DNA of 64,000 nucleotides, from assembly GCF_008728515.1 (NCBI RefSeq), contig NC_044988.1, positions 29,532,998 through 29,596,997 of the forward strand, in the 5' to 3' direction. The position numbers and the translations under genes are program-made. The stretch's first letter is position 1; the number at the start of each line of letters is the position of its first letter. The notes beneath the pieces are model-generated. The model was not told the origin of the DNA. It was given only the letters and a program-made list of their open reading frames with translations, and did no database searches. Positions 33,849 to 46,460 of this stretch are shown here, one piece after another. This DNA comes from Papio anubis (lineage: Eukaryota > Chordata > Mammalia > Primates > Cercopithecidae).

Positions 33849-35229
33849 TATAGTATATCATCTTCTTGATACCAGCATTCTATAAATATATTTTATTGCA
33901 TTTTATTTGAAACTGTTAATAGACAAATAATTTGCTGATGAATTGTATTCTTTGCTCTTTTAGTCCATCTGGCATCATGTGCTCTTCCTTTTTGCTAGAA
34001 TTCCCTCTTTTTTTCTTCCTACAGAAGTATCATTGGGTGAGAGAAAGCCTTACCTGAGATGGTTTGAGTACCCACATTTTAAAATTGTGCTAGTTAAGAA
34101 GAGGGGAGATAATCTTGTTGCTTTTCTCTTTTTCTTATCAAATAGACTAAAAAGGTGACTCGAGCTGAAGGGCTAGAATTTGATTCCCACTTGTTCTTGT
34201 GGTACCTAGCACAGAGTCAGTCCCATAGTATATACTCTAGGTAAACACTTGATTAATTGGTGTGTTTTCAGTTTATTTTCCCTGGTTGGTCTCTTGCATT
34301 TGTTAACACCAGCTTCTGGATATTAGCTTACCATAAAGTATGTCCAAGACATCAAGAACAAATGTTATATATTCTCTTTGACATTTAAAGACAGAAGATG
34401 GTGGTAGAAGAGATCCCAAGTGATGCCTGACCTAGCTAAAGACCCATGAGGAATGAAAGAATAAACAGGGAAAACAACTGCTGAATCCAGGTGGGAAAAT
34501 GCTGGCCTACTTCTAGTCCTTGGTATGCCAAGAGCCAAAGGTGGTGCCAGCTGATAGCATATGTTCAACACCTGTGTTGATGCCATTTGCCTGCCCAGAC
34601 AAGCCTCTTCAGGCAGGAAAGCCTAAGGAAAGTTTCTCATAATAAGGATCAACAGGGACTCTTCTGTATCCATCATACCAATGTCACCTCCCCACCCAGC
34701 ATCAGCTGAGCACCACACCCACTGAAGCTCAATAAAGAAATGTTTAATGCTGAAGAGTTTCAATCAACAAGATGTAATTTTCAGGTTTAGGTAAACTTAG
34801 GAACTTGTTTGGGTTACTAGACTTCTAACTTTTATCCAGTCCTACCTTATTGCATGACATATCCATGAAGACTAAAGTGAAGCCATTTCAGCAGTCACTT
34901 CAGTGACTCCTCAGCGCTTAGGTGATATTGTATCAACTCACATGTGAAGCAACTTGGAATAAAGATAATAGATCTTGTGCCAATAATTAGAATAGACATC
35001 CTGAACACCACTTAAATTACTATCAAACTGCATAGCCAGATCTTTAATTTATGAAACCTCTGTTTTGTCACTTCTCCAAGCTGTCATTTAACCTAAAAGC
35101 TGCTGTCTTTACACATATAAATCAAAGAAATATTTGATTTATATTCACTTGACACCTACCAAATTTCGCCCCTAGAATTTCTGAATACTTTATATCCTCT
35201 GTCCTTCCATCCAGGCTTGGCTTTACTAA
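33849..35229. other. Unassigned sequence with a MIR/L2 tail
   Basis: Positions 34190-34260 ('gtacctagcacagagtcagt') look like a MIR or L2 tail. A good acceptor (pyrimidine tract, then CTACAG at 34019-34024) precedes about 40 open codons from 34027 but has no clear donor. The rest is unassigned. Confidence 0.35.
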
Positions 35230-35640
35230 GTGCCCTTTGTAAGCCACTCAGTATCAATCAAGATAGTAATTATTCTGCAAGACCCCAAATCTCAGTGGCT
35301 TTCAACAACACACATTGATTTTTCACTCATGCTACATGTCCATTATTTGTCAGCTGCAGCTCTGTTCAGTGTTGACCTCAATCTGTGATGGAGCAGCCTC
35401 TGTTTATGTCATTGCTGTTCTTCATAGCAGAGGAGGGAAAGAAAGCAAGGCAAAGTTCCACACTAGCCCTTAAAGCTTCTTCTGGGAAGCGAGACGTGGT
35501 ATTTCTGCTACCACTTCATTGGTTAAAGCAAGTCACATGGCCACACCCGAGTTGAGTGGGGGGTGAGGATATGTGATTCCTCCTTATGAAGGAGCGGGAA
35601 ATTTTGGTGAATAGTAATGTGATCTACCACATGTCTAAAA
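35230..35640. repeat. Common interspersed repeat, family not named
   Basis: 'cccaaatctcagtggctttc', 'actcatgctacatgtccatt', 'gtcagctgcagctctgttca' and 'agcaagtcacatggccacac' form a word series I know from many human loci, but I cannot assign the family name with confidence. Confidence 0.5.
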
Positions 35641-36811
35641 TACAGTCCCTTCTCTAGAAGATCTCAGTAGTCTAAGAATATTTTTTTTTTAATATAGTAC
35701 CATGAGTGAATGGTGGGTCAGTTAGGTCGATTTTTTTTTCTTTCTTGCAAGGAATCATTAAGTCTAATAAAATATAAAGAATTTATGATATATTTGAACT
35801 GTCCTTAATGTTATTTTACTGAGTCCAGTTCTTTTGGCAGTGGTTTGGTTTCTTTAACAGTCTGTATTCTACAACTGTCACTTGTTGCCTTCATTGTTTA
35901 ACATTTATTTTTCAAAACCAGACTTGTCTTTTATCTTCAAAGGGTAAATGGAATTGGTTAGGAGAAGGATTAGGGAGGAGGAACATGTGGCAAATGTCTA
36001 ATAGCCTACGTTTTATTCCCTTATTTTCTCAAAAATGTTAGCTCATGTTCACACGGGTTTATCTGTTTAGTCTAAGAAGTAGTTACTTTTCTTCTGTGGC
36101 TGAAGAGGTTCAGGACCCTGGAGCTTTGTTCTTTGGGACCCTGAAGGCAGCCTGGCAGGCAGAGCCCAGTATCACCTTTACAGCTACTTGATGTTGATAC
36201 GGAGCCAGCTGCTCTTCTTTCACCTGGGTGTTGGGGGAGGCACACCAATATGGGTGGGCAGGAAAAGTTACTTCCCAGGCTGAAATTTTCCCATCATAAA
36301 CTTAGGCTGATAGGCTGACACTCTGCACCTGTCTTCCTTGGCAGAAATTCAGCAGGCCAGTTTGTGACACGTGCATGTGCACACTTCAGATTGCTTCTTC
36401 CACTTTTCTCTTTCCTGCTCAGGTTTCTCATAGGAGTAGGCTCCATGTAAGACTTCTCTCTTTTGTGAAAAAGAAAACATGTATTTATAGAATGGAATTT
36501 CTTACTGAAAGAGGGTGTGGGCAGAGTGGAGGATGACATGAATCCTGACTCAGTCAGTAACATTTATGGAACCACTCTCCGGATGCCACTTATTGTAGGC
36601 AGTTATCAAAAAAATCAGTTTGGCCTACCTGCCTCCTACTATAATTCGTCCTGCACACAAGGCATTATCTTGAAGGTTATTTCAGTACTACCCATGGAAT
36701 TCTGCTTCCCCTGGGTAAAGAAAAGTATTCCTAAGAATAAAATATACAGATTAGAGCCCACGTAATGTAAAATTATGGCATTCATTGAAGAAAATATAGG
36801 CTATTCTTATT
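35641..36811. other. Unassigned sequence
   Basis: Two poly-T runs near 35680 and 35730. No repeat family, exon or RNA gene is recognised in 35641-36811. Confidence 0.35.
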
Positions 36812-36822
36812 CCAGATCACAT

Positions 36823-36824
<2 letters not shown>

Positions 36825-36861
<37 letters not shown>

Positions 36862-37140
36862 TCAGAGTCTTGCTGTGTCGCCCAGGCTAAAGTGCAGTGG
36901 CGTGATCTTGGCTCACTGCAATCTCCACCTTCTGGTTCAAGCAATTCTCCTGCCTCAGCCTCCCAAGTAGCAGGGACTACAGGCACACACCACCACACCT
37001 GGCTAATTTTTGTATTTTTAGTAGAGACGGGGTTTCACCATGTCGGCCCAGGCTGGTCTCGAACTCCTGACTTCAAGTGATCTGCCCACCTCGACCTCCC
37101 GAAGTGCTTGGATTACAGTCGTGAGCCACCGTGCCTGGCC
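36825..37140 (-). mobile_element. Alu (S-type) with (TTTA)n tail
   Basis: Antisense Alu whose tail became about ten TTTA units (to about 36861). Perfect 13-bp target-site duplication CCAGATCACATTT at 36812-36824 and 37141-37153. Confidence 0.95.
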
Positions 37141-37153
37141 CCAGATCACATTT

Positions 37154-38498
37154 TTAAAATGAGGAAACAGATATTGTCTCTTTGTCAAAATACTTACCGG
37201 AACAATTTTTTTTAAAGAAAAGATTGCATCGTTTAAAAAAAAAATATTCATTGCTAGGCATCTGAATCACTACTTCACATGCACAGTAGACATTCATGAA
37301 ATGATTTTTTTTTTAAATGATGATGAATGCCAGAGCTTGCTTAATTTTTTTTTTTTTTTTTTTTTGAGTCTTCAAGCACAACACCCAGACTGCTGATTTG
37401 GGAAGTGGTGCTTCCCATTCAGTAAGAAAGCTCCTGCACACTAGGTGAACAGGCAGTGTTTCCTCCTCTCATCCCTGACATTTAATATCTGTCCTGAGGC
37501 AAAACTGGCTCCACCTTATTAATCCATTGCTCCTCACAAGCCTTAAAACAGAGAATAAACTTATCAAAGAAGAAAAGTAGAAAATTAGAGAAAATAACCA
37601 CACTACTTATTTTCAGGCACCTTGTGACTTAAGAAAATGTTTTAAAATGTGAACTCTACATTTTCTGAACATAAATTTAGTATCTGTTGGTCAAAATCCA
37701 CAGGACCTTTAGGAGAGAAAATGGCCATAACTAAGTACATGCCTCTCTTTTTACATGCTTACCCAGGTCAGTTAAAAGCTTCCTTGTAGGTCTGAATCCT
37801 CAGTTCTTGCTTTAGAGTCAATACTTAAAGGAACAGGGGAGAGCTACAGTGCTTTTGAAATTCAGAGAGGCCTCTTATTTGTGCCTCAAGAATAGTTTGT
37901 ATAAATGTTATATTTCAAGCCACACAGCACTTAAAACCATCACACAGTTTAATTTATCTAGTTGGGTAGAAGAGGGGACGAGAGAAAAAAGTAGTATTAA
38001 ATTAGGGCGGCAGCATCAGGGACAGGCTGATGTGAGAGCAACTTCTTTCTTGGGACAGGTACTATATAATTGTCCATTTGCCTATTGTCAGATTTGGGTG
38101 GCCCAGTTGCTTTAAATTTTGAAAACATGTGAATATTAATGCAAAGAAGAGCCAACATTAGTTCAGAGTAGCTGAATTCATCATTCTTTTAGAATCAGAT
38201 TTGCTACTATATAATCATAATAACTCTTCAGCATTCATCTAGTGGTAAAGATAAGTGATGATCCTCAAGAAAGTTTACCTTTGACTTGCGGGTGCGCACG
38301 GACTATAGAATGCAGATGTTCGTAGATCAGCCGTACAGTAATTTTCAAGGATTTAATATGCAATACATTCCCATATTAAGATGTTGAAATGTTAAAATAT
38401 TAATAATTTGCAATGATTTTTAAATGCTTTAAACAGAGTCTTCCACTGGTGGGAGTGTTTTTCCAAGTAGAGTTAGCTAGTTTAAATTCTTTTGTTGT
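37154..38498. other. Unassigned sequence
   Basis: A 21-base T run lies at 37345-37365 without a recognisable Alu body. Positions 38287-38335 hold five CpGs in about 50 bases. No repeat family or exon is recognised. Confidence 0.35.
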
Positions 38499-38792
38499 GG
38501 CTGGGTGCAGTGGCTCACACTTGTAATCCCAGCACTTTGGGAGGCTGAAGTGAGCAGGTCACCTGAGGTCAGGAGTTCGAGACCAGCCTGGCCAACGTGG
38601 CAATACCCCCTCTCTACTAAAAATACAAAAATTAGCTGAGTGTGGTGGTGTGCGCCTGTAATCCCAGCTGCTAGGGAGGCTGAGGCAGGAGAATCGCTTG
38701 AACCTAGGAGCTGGAGGTTGAGCCGAGATCGCGCCACTGCACTCCAGCCTGGGCAACAGCAAGACACCATCTCAAAAAAAAAAAAAAAAAAA
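38499..38792 (+). mobile_element. Alu (S-type)
   Basis: Sense Alu with an A tail at 38774-38792. Flanks 'aaattcttttgttgt' and 'aaatttctttcattgt' are a slightly diverged target-site duplication. Confidence 0.94.
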
Positions 38793-39064
38793 GAAAATTT
38801 CTTTCATTGTATTCTCAGTTGTCTAGTTCAGGTCTAGGCAGGCAAGAAAACTGTCAGGTACACTGTTGTCTTCCAAAATGCGCATACTCATACCCTCTAT
38901 TACTCAGTGTCATTAAGCACATCCATTCCTTTCCCACCCTGTCTTGGAATAGGATGTTAACTCTTAAATGACCTGCCACCTAAATAAAACCTGCTCTCCT
39001 GGGCCAAGGTAAGCAAGACATAATTCTTTGTGAGAAAAGCAAAATAACAATGATAATTATAACT

Positions 39065-39366
39065 TTTTTTTTCTTTTTTCTTTTTTTTTTTTTCCTGAGA
39101 CAAAGTCTTGCACTGTCACTCGGGTTGGAGAACAATGGCGTGATTTTGGCTCACGGCAACCTCTGCCTCCCAGGTTCAAGCGATTCTCATACCTCAGCCT
39201 CCTGAGTAGCTGGGATTACAGGTGCCCACCATCACACCCGGCTAATTTTTTGTGTTTTTTAGTGGAGATGGGGTTTCACTATGTTGGCCAGGCTGGTCTC
39301 AAACGCCTGACCTCGTGATCTGCCTGCCTCAGCCTCCCAAAGTGCTGGGATTACAGGCATGAGCCA
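39065..39366 (-). mobile_element. Alu (S-type), head truncated
   Basis: Antisense Alu that stops at 'gcatgagccaac', so the last bases of the head are missing. It is inverted relative to the Alu at 38499-38792 with about 270 bases between. Confidence 0.92.
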
Positions 39367-41094
39367 ACTTTTAAAAATTAAAAAAATTTTTAAAAACCAA
39401 TTTTTAAAAAGCCAACTTTTTAAAATTTAATTTTGGAGCATAATAGAATTCAGCAATATGAGATTTGATTGGGAATAAGAAATAACACCTTTTTAAAATG
39501 ACTACAGTTCTCAACAATTTTACTCTTAACCAATTTTGAGATACCGGTTTACTAATTGATCAAATTCCTGATTGGAAATTAGTCATCATTTGATTAACCA
39601 GAGTTAAGCCTCTTGAATCACATTCTCTAATTTTATTATCTCCCATCTGATCTAAATTCTCATTTATGGGATAAATTGCCAAAATGCTTTCAGAATGCCC
39701 AGTACTAGAAATCTAAGCTATTCAATTCAGTCTCTTCTCTGTTTTCAGGTTCCTTTCCTGACCCTTTGGGTAACCTAATATATTTAACTAAAAATTTTAC
39801 TTTGGGGCCTCACCTAATAAAGGTAAATAGAAAACTGACAGCTGTCACATAATGTAGATACTGGTTAATAATTGCAACCAATGGTAAATTAATAATTTTG
39901 AGCTATTTATATTAGCTCTGCCAAAATTATATCATTAAATTTGGCTTTATGAAGTGTTGCTGACTGTAGTAAAAACAAGTGTGAGCAAAGTCTTCATATG
40001 CACCAAGTCAGGTTTGAGTTCCACGTAATACTGACTTGGCAAGTGTGGAAATTCTCAAGTCCTCATTACCAAAAAAAGAGAGTTCATACAGGGAGTGCTG
40101 ACCATGTGACCCATTACTGGGGGAAAAAAACACACATACAAGGGCCTTTGACTCCAGTGATTTTGTACTGGTATATTTACTCTGATCTTAAACTGCAAGG
40201 AACATCCGCAATTAAAGTTTTTTGTTTTGTTTTGTTTTTTGTTTTTTAAGTCTGAAACTTGATAATCCATTTCTGCCTTCCCATGACTAGTGGACATTCC
40301 TCCAGCCAGTGGTGAGTTCCTCTTTCCTTTGATGTCAACAAGAGCATGGGTTGCGCTTCCATCTCCTAGCAGAACCTACCACAAATGCAACTCGAATCTG
40401 TTTCCAGCCCTGCTTACTCGCTTGTTCCTGAATCCCCACATTACCCATCGAGGCATCTTACTCTGTGGACTTCACATGTGAACTTTGCCCTCACCGGTGG
40501 AAGGGGTACAGTCCTCATGGGAGATGAAATCCAAATGCTCCACCAGAGGGCTTTGGTTTGTTCTGGGGAGCTCTGGTGCTGCCGAAGCCTCTTGAGAAGG
40601 AAGGAGGAAAGAGGGGAAGAAAAGTTTATACTGAGTTTGGTTTTCATTAAAAGTTTTTCCAGCTCTTCTTTAAACTGATAGGTTTAGGGTCTTTTTCATA
40701 CAACAGTCTACTTTTAGAGTTTTTGTTGGTTTGTTGTGTCATGGGAATTTACAAGGGATGGAAGGAAAAGGGAAACAAGGAGTGGTCTAATTTGGGTCAG
40801 TAGAAGAATACCTGAAACTTATTTAAATTCATTTGGAACTGATGACTTGTACTTTTAGTCTCCATAAAAGACTTCCCTTGGAGCACAAAGAAGTTAATAA
40901 TCTGTGTATGTCATCACTTCATGCTCTTCTTAAGCTCTGTGTGTTGGGGTACTGCTCTAAGTGTGGTGAAAGGCTGCTACAGGATAAATAAGGCATGGTC
41001 ACTGCCCTGGAAAGAAGCTTAAAATCCAGTGGGAGTAAATGATAAATGCGTAATTACCTAAATGTCAGATGGATCTAGTACCTACCTGGAGGAT
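39367..41094. other. Unassigned sequence, L2-like end
   Basis: 39367-39440 is a TTTTAAAAA-rich foldback. Positions 40925-41060 ('aaggcatggtcactgccctg') look like an L2 fragment. Short open frames at 40290-40680 have no domains. No exon is recognised. Confidence 0.35.
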
Positions 41095-42790
41095 TACACA
41101 GAAACACGCTGACAAGGGGTGCCAAGAATACGCAATGAGGGAAAGGACAGTCTCTTCGATGAATACTTTTGGGAAAACTGGATATCCACATGCTAAAAAA
41201 TAAAACTGGACCCTTAACACTGTATACAAAAATCAACTTGAAATGGATTAAGACTTCACGGTAAGGCCTGAAACCATATAATTTCTAGAAGAAAACATAG
41301 GGGAAAAAATCTTCTGGACATTGACCTTGGCAATGGTTTTGTTGCTATTACCTCAAAGCACAGGCAACAAAAGCAAAAGCACACAAGTGGGACTACATCA
41401 AGCCAAAAAGCTTCGGCACAGCAAAGGAAACAACCAACAAAATGAAAAGGTAACATACAGGCTGGGAGAGAATGTCTACAAACCATATATCTGATAAGAG
41501 GTCAATGTCCATAATATATGGGGAACTCATACAACTCAATACTAAAATAAAAAAGTGAAGGTGGGGGCAAAAGACTTTAATAGACCCTTTTCCAAAGAAG
41601 ACATACAGATAGCCAACAGGTAAATGAAAAGATGCTTTTCAGGTGCACTGGCTCATGCCTGTAATCTCACCATTTTGGGAAGCCGAGGCAAGTGGATTGC
41701 TTGAGTCTAGGAGTTCCCAACCAGCCTGAACAACATGGCGAAACCCTGTCTCTACAAGAAATACAAAAATTAGCTAGGCGTGGTGGCATGCACCTATAAT
41801 CTCAGTTACCCGCAAGACTGAGGTGAGGAGGCTGAGGTGGGAGGATCACCTGAACCGGAAGAGGTCGAGACTGCATTGAGCCAAGATCATGCCACTGCCC
41901 TCCAGCCTGGGCAACAGAGTGAGATTCTGTCTCAAAAAAAAAAAAAGAAAAGAAAAACAAAATGGTGCTTGACATCTCTAATCATTTGAGAAATGCAAAT
42001 CAAAACCACAATGAGATAGTATCTCACGTTTGTTAGGATGCCTGTTGTCAAAAAGACAAAATGTAACAAGTTTTGGCAAGGATATGGAGGAAAGGGAACC
42101 CTTGTACACTATTAGGGTGAAAATTGGTACAGCCATTATGGACATGAGTATGGAAGTTTTGTAAACATTCAGCTATATATATGATCCAGCAATCCCACTT
42201 CTGGATATATATTTAAAAGACATCAAATAAGTATGTCAAAGAGATATCTTCACTTTCATATTTATTTCAGCATTACTCACAATAGCAAAGATACAGAAAC
42301 AACCCAAGTGCCATTTATCCTAAGAGTGGTTAAAGAAAATGTGGTGTATATATACAGGATAGAACAATATTTAGCCATAAAAATAAGCCTGCCATTTGCA
42401 ACAACATGGATGATCCTGGAGTACATTATGCTAAGTGGAATAATCCAGACACAGAAAAACAAATACTGTATGATCTCAGTTATATGTAGAATATTAAAAA
42501 GTTGAATCCACAAGCCAAGAGTAGAATGGTGATTGTCAGGGTCTGGGGCATGGGAGAAACAGTGAGATGTTGGTCAAAGGGTATAGCTTTCATTTATAAG
42601 ATGAATATGTTCTGGAGATTAGGAAGTATCCTTACTCTCTTCCCTCCCCATGCAGACGGTAACTAAGTGTGATGACAGATGTGTTGATTAATTTGATTAG
42701 TAATCAATACACAATCTATATATCAAATAATCATATTGCATACCTTGAATATGTACAATTTCTATTAATTATTCCTCAATAAAATTAGGA
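41095..42790 (+). mobile_element. L1 ORF2 end plus 3' UTR, sense, split by an Alu
   Basis: Sense L1 words in order: 'ttgggaaaactggatatcca', 'gacttcacggtaaggcctga', 'agaaaacatagggg', 'ccaaagaagacatacagata', and after the Alu 'atgcaaatcaaaaccacaat', 'ccagcaatcccacttctgga' and 'aacaacatggatgatcctgg', then a 3' UTR that ends with AATAAAATTAGG near 42789. ORF2 is full of stops. Age fits L1MA/L1MB. Confidence 0.88.
41640..41961 (+). mobile_element. Alu (J/S-type) inside L1
   Basis: Sense Alu with an extra partial copy of the 'aggctgaggtgggaggatca' region near 41820-41850. Flanks 'aaaagatgctt' and 'aaaatggtgctt' are the target-site duplication in L1. Confidence 0.9.
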
Positions 42791-42837
42791 AAACCAGAAG
42801 CATCGTAAAAGTTGCATTAAAAACAAGGGTGACAACA

Positions 42838-43137
42838 GGCCGGGTGTGGTGGCTCACGCCTGTAATCCCAGCACTTTGAGAGGCTGAGGTGGGTGATCAC
42901 TTGAGGTCAGGAGTTTGAGACCGGCCTGGCCAACATGGTGAAACCCAGTCTCTATTGAAAATACAAAAATAAGTCGGGCATAGTTGTTCCTGTAGTCCCA
43001 GCTACTCGGGAGGCTGAGGCAGAAGAATCGTTTGAACCTGGGAGGTGGAGGATGCAGTGAGTTAAGATCACACCACTGCACCCCAGCCTGGGCGACAGAG
43101 AGAGACTCTGTCTCAAAAAACAAACAAACAAAAACAA
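42838..43137 (+). mobile_element. Alu (S-type)
   Basis: Sense Alu with a tail of AAAC repeats. Starts GGCCGGGTGTGG at 42838. Confidence 0.94.
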
Positions 43138-43239
43138 TATCCCCTTTAAAAAATGCAACTGAAAAAAAGCTACCTTACCAAACCACCAATGAGAGCCCCT
43201 CTCTGAGGAAAAGGGGTGTGCAGCCAGACAGGCTTCAGT

Positions 43240-43430
43240 TTAAAAGCTTAAACCTTGACTTGGACTTACTTTATGTCCTGAGCAAGCTATTTAACTTTTC
43301 TGTTCCTTAATTTCTAAATTATGAAATGGCAGTGGAATGAAATAGAATATGAAATTGTGTTTGTACAATGCCCTGGGGTCTGAAAGGTGCTCCTAAGAGT
43401 GTGCAGCAGTTAGCACTATTAGTGTCCTGG
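43240..43430 (+). repeat. MIR
   Basis: Sense MIR: 'gtcctgagcaagctatttaa', 'gttccttaatttctaaatta' and 'gaaatggcagtggaatg', with a 3' part of 'agcagttagcactattag' type. Confidence 0.65.
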
Positions 43431-44330
43431 GCAAACCCACAGCTCACAGATCTATTTGGCAACGAATTCCTGCAGATTAGCTGTAAGAGCCAGATTTCCT
43501 CATGGAGGAAAAGACTGCTACTGTCACGGGAAAGATTTGTTTAAACATATTTTTTAGTACAGTTTTCTAAGTCCTTATCAAGTAGGGCCAGCCCGCAGAT
43601 AAAAACCGTGAAGTATTTAACTGTAAGCCAGAGGTTGAGAATAGGAAATATTTGAATCTTTAAGAACTTGAGTCCAACAAAAATGCTGGCTAACAGCCTG
43701 ACTGAGGTGAAATAAACCTTGTTTCCAGTTTTCCAGAAAAATTGTTTATTACTGGGCGAATCTTGGGCCTCCAAGATTGCCTATGTTTTTGTTTTTCTTT
43801 TATCTTAATCTACAGGAAACTTGTGGGTTGGGTCTTCTCATAGTTATCCATTGTTAAAAGTTCTGTATTTCTACAAACCTTCTTGTGCGAGGAATATCTG
43901 GAAAACAACAACATTGAGATCACTCTTTAAAAATTAGTGTTTTAGACAGGTTTCTGCTTTTTCTCTGCTTTGTTAACTGAAACAGCCCCTATAGAAACAT
44001 TCTGAAAGAGTTACTCAAACAAGTATTCAGACTAAAATGAATGGAAAGAAGTTTTGAGTCTCCTTGACCAAACATGGACCTGTGCTTTAAAAAGCTCAGC
44101 CCCTGAGTGTGTTGCACTGTGTACTGAAAGTCTATGATAGTTTAGCCTCTTTCTGGGCTGCCCATATCTCTCACCACTCAGTTCATTTCCCAATTTTAAC
44201 CATTCTCCATGGTCCTCGTATGATCATTTTCATCCTGAGCCTCTTATTCCCACCTTAAATCACTTCAGAAACTCCCCTGCACTCCAGTCAACTTTCTGGC
44301 CCTCCCCTTTCATGCTTGGCCTTTGTGCAT
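43431..44330. other. Unassigned sequence
   Basis: No repeat family, RNA gene or exon is recognised in this interval before the inverted duplication. Confidence 0.35.
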
Positions 44331-45214
44331 TCCACAGCTCTGTCCACTTGTTTTCTGACCTCAAGAGTCAGGAGAGGAGCTATCCCAGCTTCAATTCCTC
44401 ATCAATAAGATACAGAAAATACTCTAGGATTACCGAAGAAATGAAATAAGCAACTGTATTTTAAATATTTTATGTACTATAAAAGCATTGTGCATCCGGG
44501 TACAGTGGTTCATGCCTGTAATCCCAGCACTTCAGGAGGCCGAGGCGGGCAGATCATCTGAGGTTGGGAGTGACTGACCAACATGGTGAAACCCCATTTC
44601 TACTAAATATAAAAAAATTAGCCAGGCATGGTGGCACACGCCTGTAGTCCCAGCTACTTGGGAGGCTGAGGTGGGAGAATTGCTTGAATTCAGGAGGCAG
44701 AGGTTGCAGTGAGCCGAGTCACAGAGTCGAGACTCCATCTCAAAAAAAAAGCTATGCCAATAAAATTATACTTACTATTCTAGATGTAAATATTCTGAAT
44801 GTTCCTTTAGTGAGATTCTGTGTTTTCTCTTTTGTTGTTGTAATTTCCACTTAGCAGGAGGCTGTACATAAATCAAGCCCTTAGTAAATCCTTATTTAGT
44901 GAATAAATAAATACTGCCAACATCTGGCCCCAGCCCTATTTGGCCTCAGATTTCTGAGGGCTGGTTACCACTATTGCTGAAAATAGAAAAGGAGAAACAA
45001 AAAACAAAACCCATCAATTCAGGACGGAATATATTTGTGCTTAAACAAGCACACAGCACTCTCCCAACCACCCTCGGTCTCCCTGAAACTCAGACCTGCA
45101 AAACCAAGATACAAGCTGGAATGACATGATGCTTTCACAATAGCAGACTGAAGTTAGACTCCAGAAGACAGCTTTACAGTGTGTTAAATCAGATAGAAGA
45201 CATACAGCTGCCAT
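44331..45214 (+). repeat. Large inverted duplication, left arm
   Basis: After removing the Alu at 44494-44750 and its tail, about 615 bases pair with the reverse complement of 45848-46460 along their whole length, roughly 90% identical by eye with small indels. Shared words include TCCACTTGTTTTCTGAC at the outer end and AAAGCATCATGTCATT near the inner end. Both arms carry the same MIR-like piece ('cttcaattcctcatcaataa'), so this is a copy of genomic DNA rather than two members of one repeat family. Confidence 0.93.
44494..44750 (+). mobile_element. Alu (S-type), internally deleted, in left arm only
   Basis: Sense Alu lacking part of both monomers' ends ('gtgactgaccaacatgg', 'gagccgagtcacagagtcga'). 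Flanks AAAGCATTGTGC and AAAGCTATGCC are the target-site duplication. The right arm has the empty site, so insertion came after the duplication. Confidence 0.92.
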
Positions 45215-45847
45215 TGGTGTTTTGCACTGGTGTACACTGGTGCTTCTCTTCACATTCTAACTCATTCCTTTTGGTGTTCTGTGTATCTCTTTGGTCTTTA
45301 TTTCATATTTATCTGATTTGTTCTTTTCTTGTACCCTTTATTCCAAGGGGGAAAAAAAAGGTGGGGTTGGACAACAGAGAATGAACAGCACAGAATTCCT
45401 TTCCTTAAATACTGCCATCCTGGAAAATCTAGAATCATGAAGTGTAAGATACAGATTGTGCCCTAGATCCTCCTGTCCTACTCTTCATTTTATGGACAAG
45501 TCCACCCAGAAACATGTGATGGATGAGGGCAGAGCCTGGAAGAACCCAAGTCTCCATTCCCTCCTCCTTCTCCCTAAACCACAAAGCCTACTTTGAGTAC
45601 CCAGGGCTACCCAGGTTGGAAATGGAAGTCCTCATCTTCTGCCCGGGATTTCTCACTCCCAGCCACAGAACTTCTCCCCCTCCCACTGGAAGCATTGTGC
45701 CCAGGCGAGGACCTTTTTCTCTTATCTCTGCTGGTAAGCTTGATTATCAGGATATTCCTGGGGACCTAAAATTTAATCTCTTCTCCCAAGGTGCTCTTTG
45801 ATGATGTTGTGGGTCTTTTTGCCAGTAATGAACAATCTTCTTGTTTC
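45215..45847. other. Spacer of the large inverted duplication
   Basis: About 633 bases of single-copy sequence. Positions 45475-45570 look like antisense MIR ('cattttatggacaagtccac', 'gagggcagagcctggaag'). No exon is recognised. Confidence 0.6.
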
Positions 45848-46460
45848 GAAGCTGCTGTTTATCTTGTTTAATACCTTGTAAAGTTGTCTTCTGGAGTCTT
45901 CCTCAGTCTGCTATCATGAAAGCATCATGTCATTGCAGCTCGTATTTTGGTTTTGCAGGTCTGAGTTTCAGGGAGACCAAGGGTGGATGGGAGAGTGCCG
46001 TGTGCTTGTTTAATTAAGCACAAATACATCCTGTCTTGGATTGGTGGGTTTTGTTCTTGTTTTTCCCTTTCTATTTTCAGCAATAGTGGTAACCAACCCT
46101 CAGGAATTTCAGGCCAAATAGGGCTGGGGCCAGATGTTGGCAGTATTTATATATTCACTAAATAAAGATTTACTAAGGGCTTGATTTATATACAGCCTCC
46201 TGCTAAGTGAAAATTACAACAACAAAAATGAAAACCAGAATCTGCCTTAAGGAGCATTCAGAATATTTGTATCTAGAATAACAAATATAATTTTATTGGC
46301 ACAATGCTTTACAGTATATAAAACACTTAAAATACAGTTGCTTATTTCATTTCCTCAGTAATCCTAGAGAATATTTCCTGCATCTTATTGATGAGGAATT
46401 GAAGCTGGGATAGCTTCTCTCCTTACTCTTGAAGTCAGAAAACAAGTGGACGGAGCTGTA
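45848..46460 (-). repeat. Large inverted duplication, right arm
   Basis: 613 bases, reverse complement partner of the left arm, uninterrupted. The outer end lies near 'gtggacggagctgtag'; sequence beyond it no longer pairs with the DNA left of 44331. Confidence 0.93.

Noticed and set aside
36821..36861. (TTTA)n as an independent microsatellite
   Set aside because: It lies exactly between the target duplication and the Alu body, so it is the decayed Alu tail.
37345..37365. Run of 21 T as an Alu tail
   Set aside because: The bases after it do not continue as Alu.
41095..42790. L1 as a possibly intact or active element
   Set aside because: 5' truncated, ORF2 remnant full of stops, and split by an Alu.
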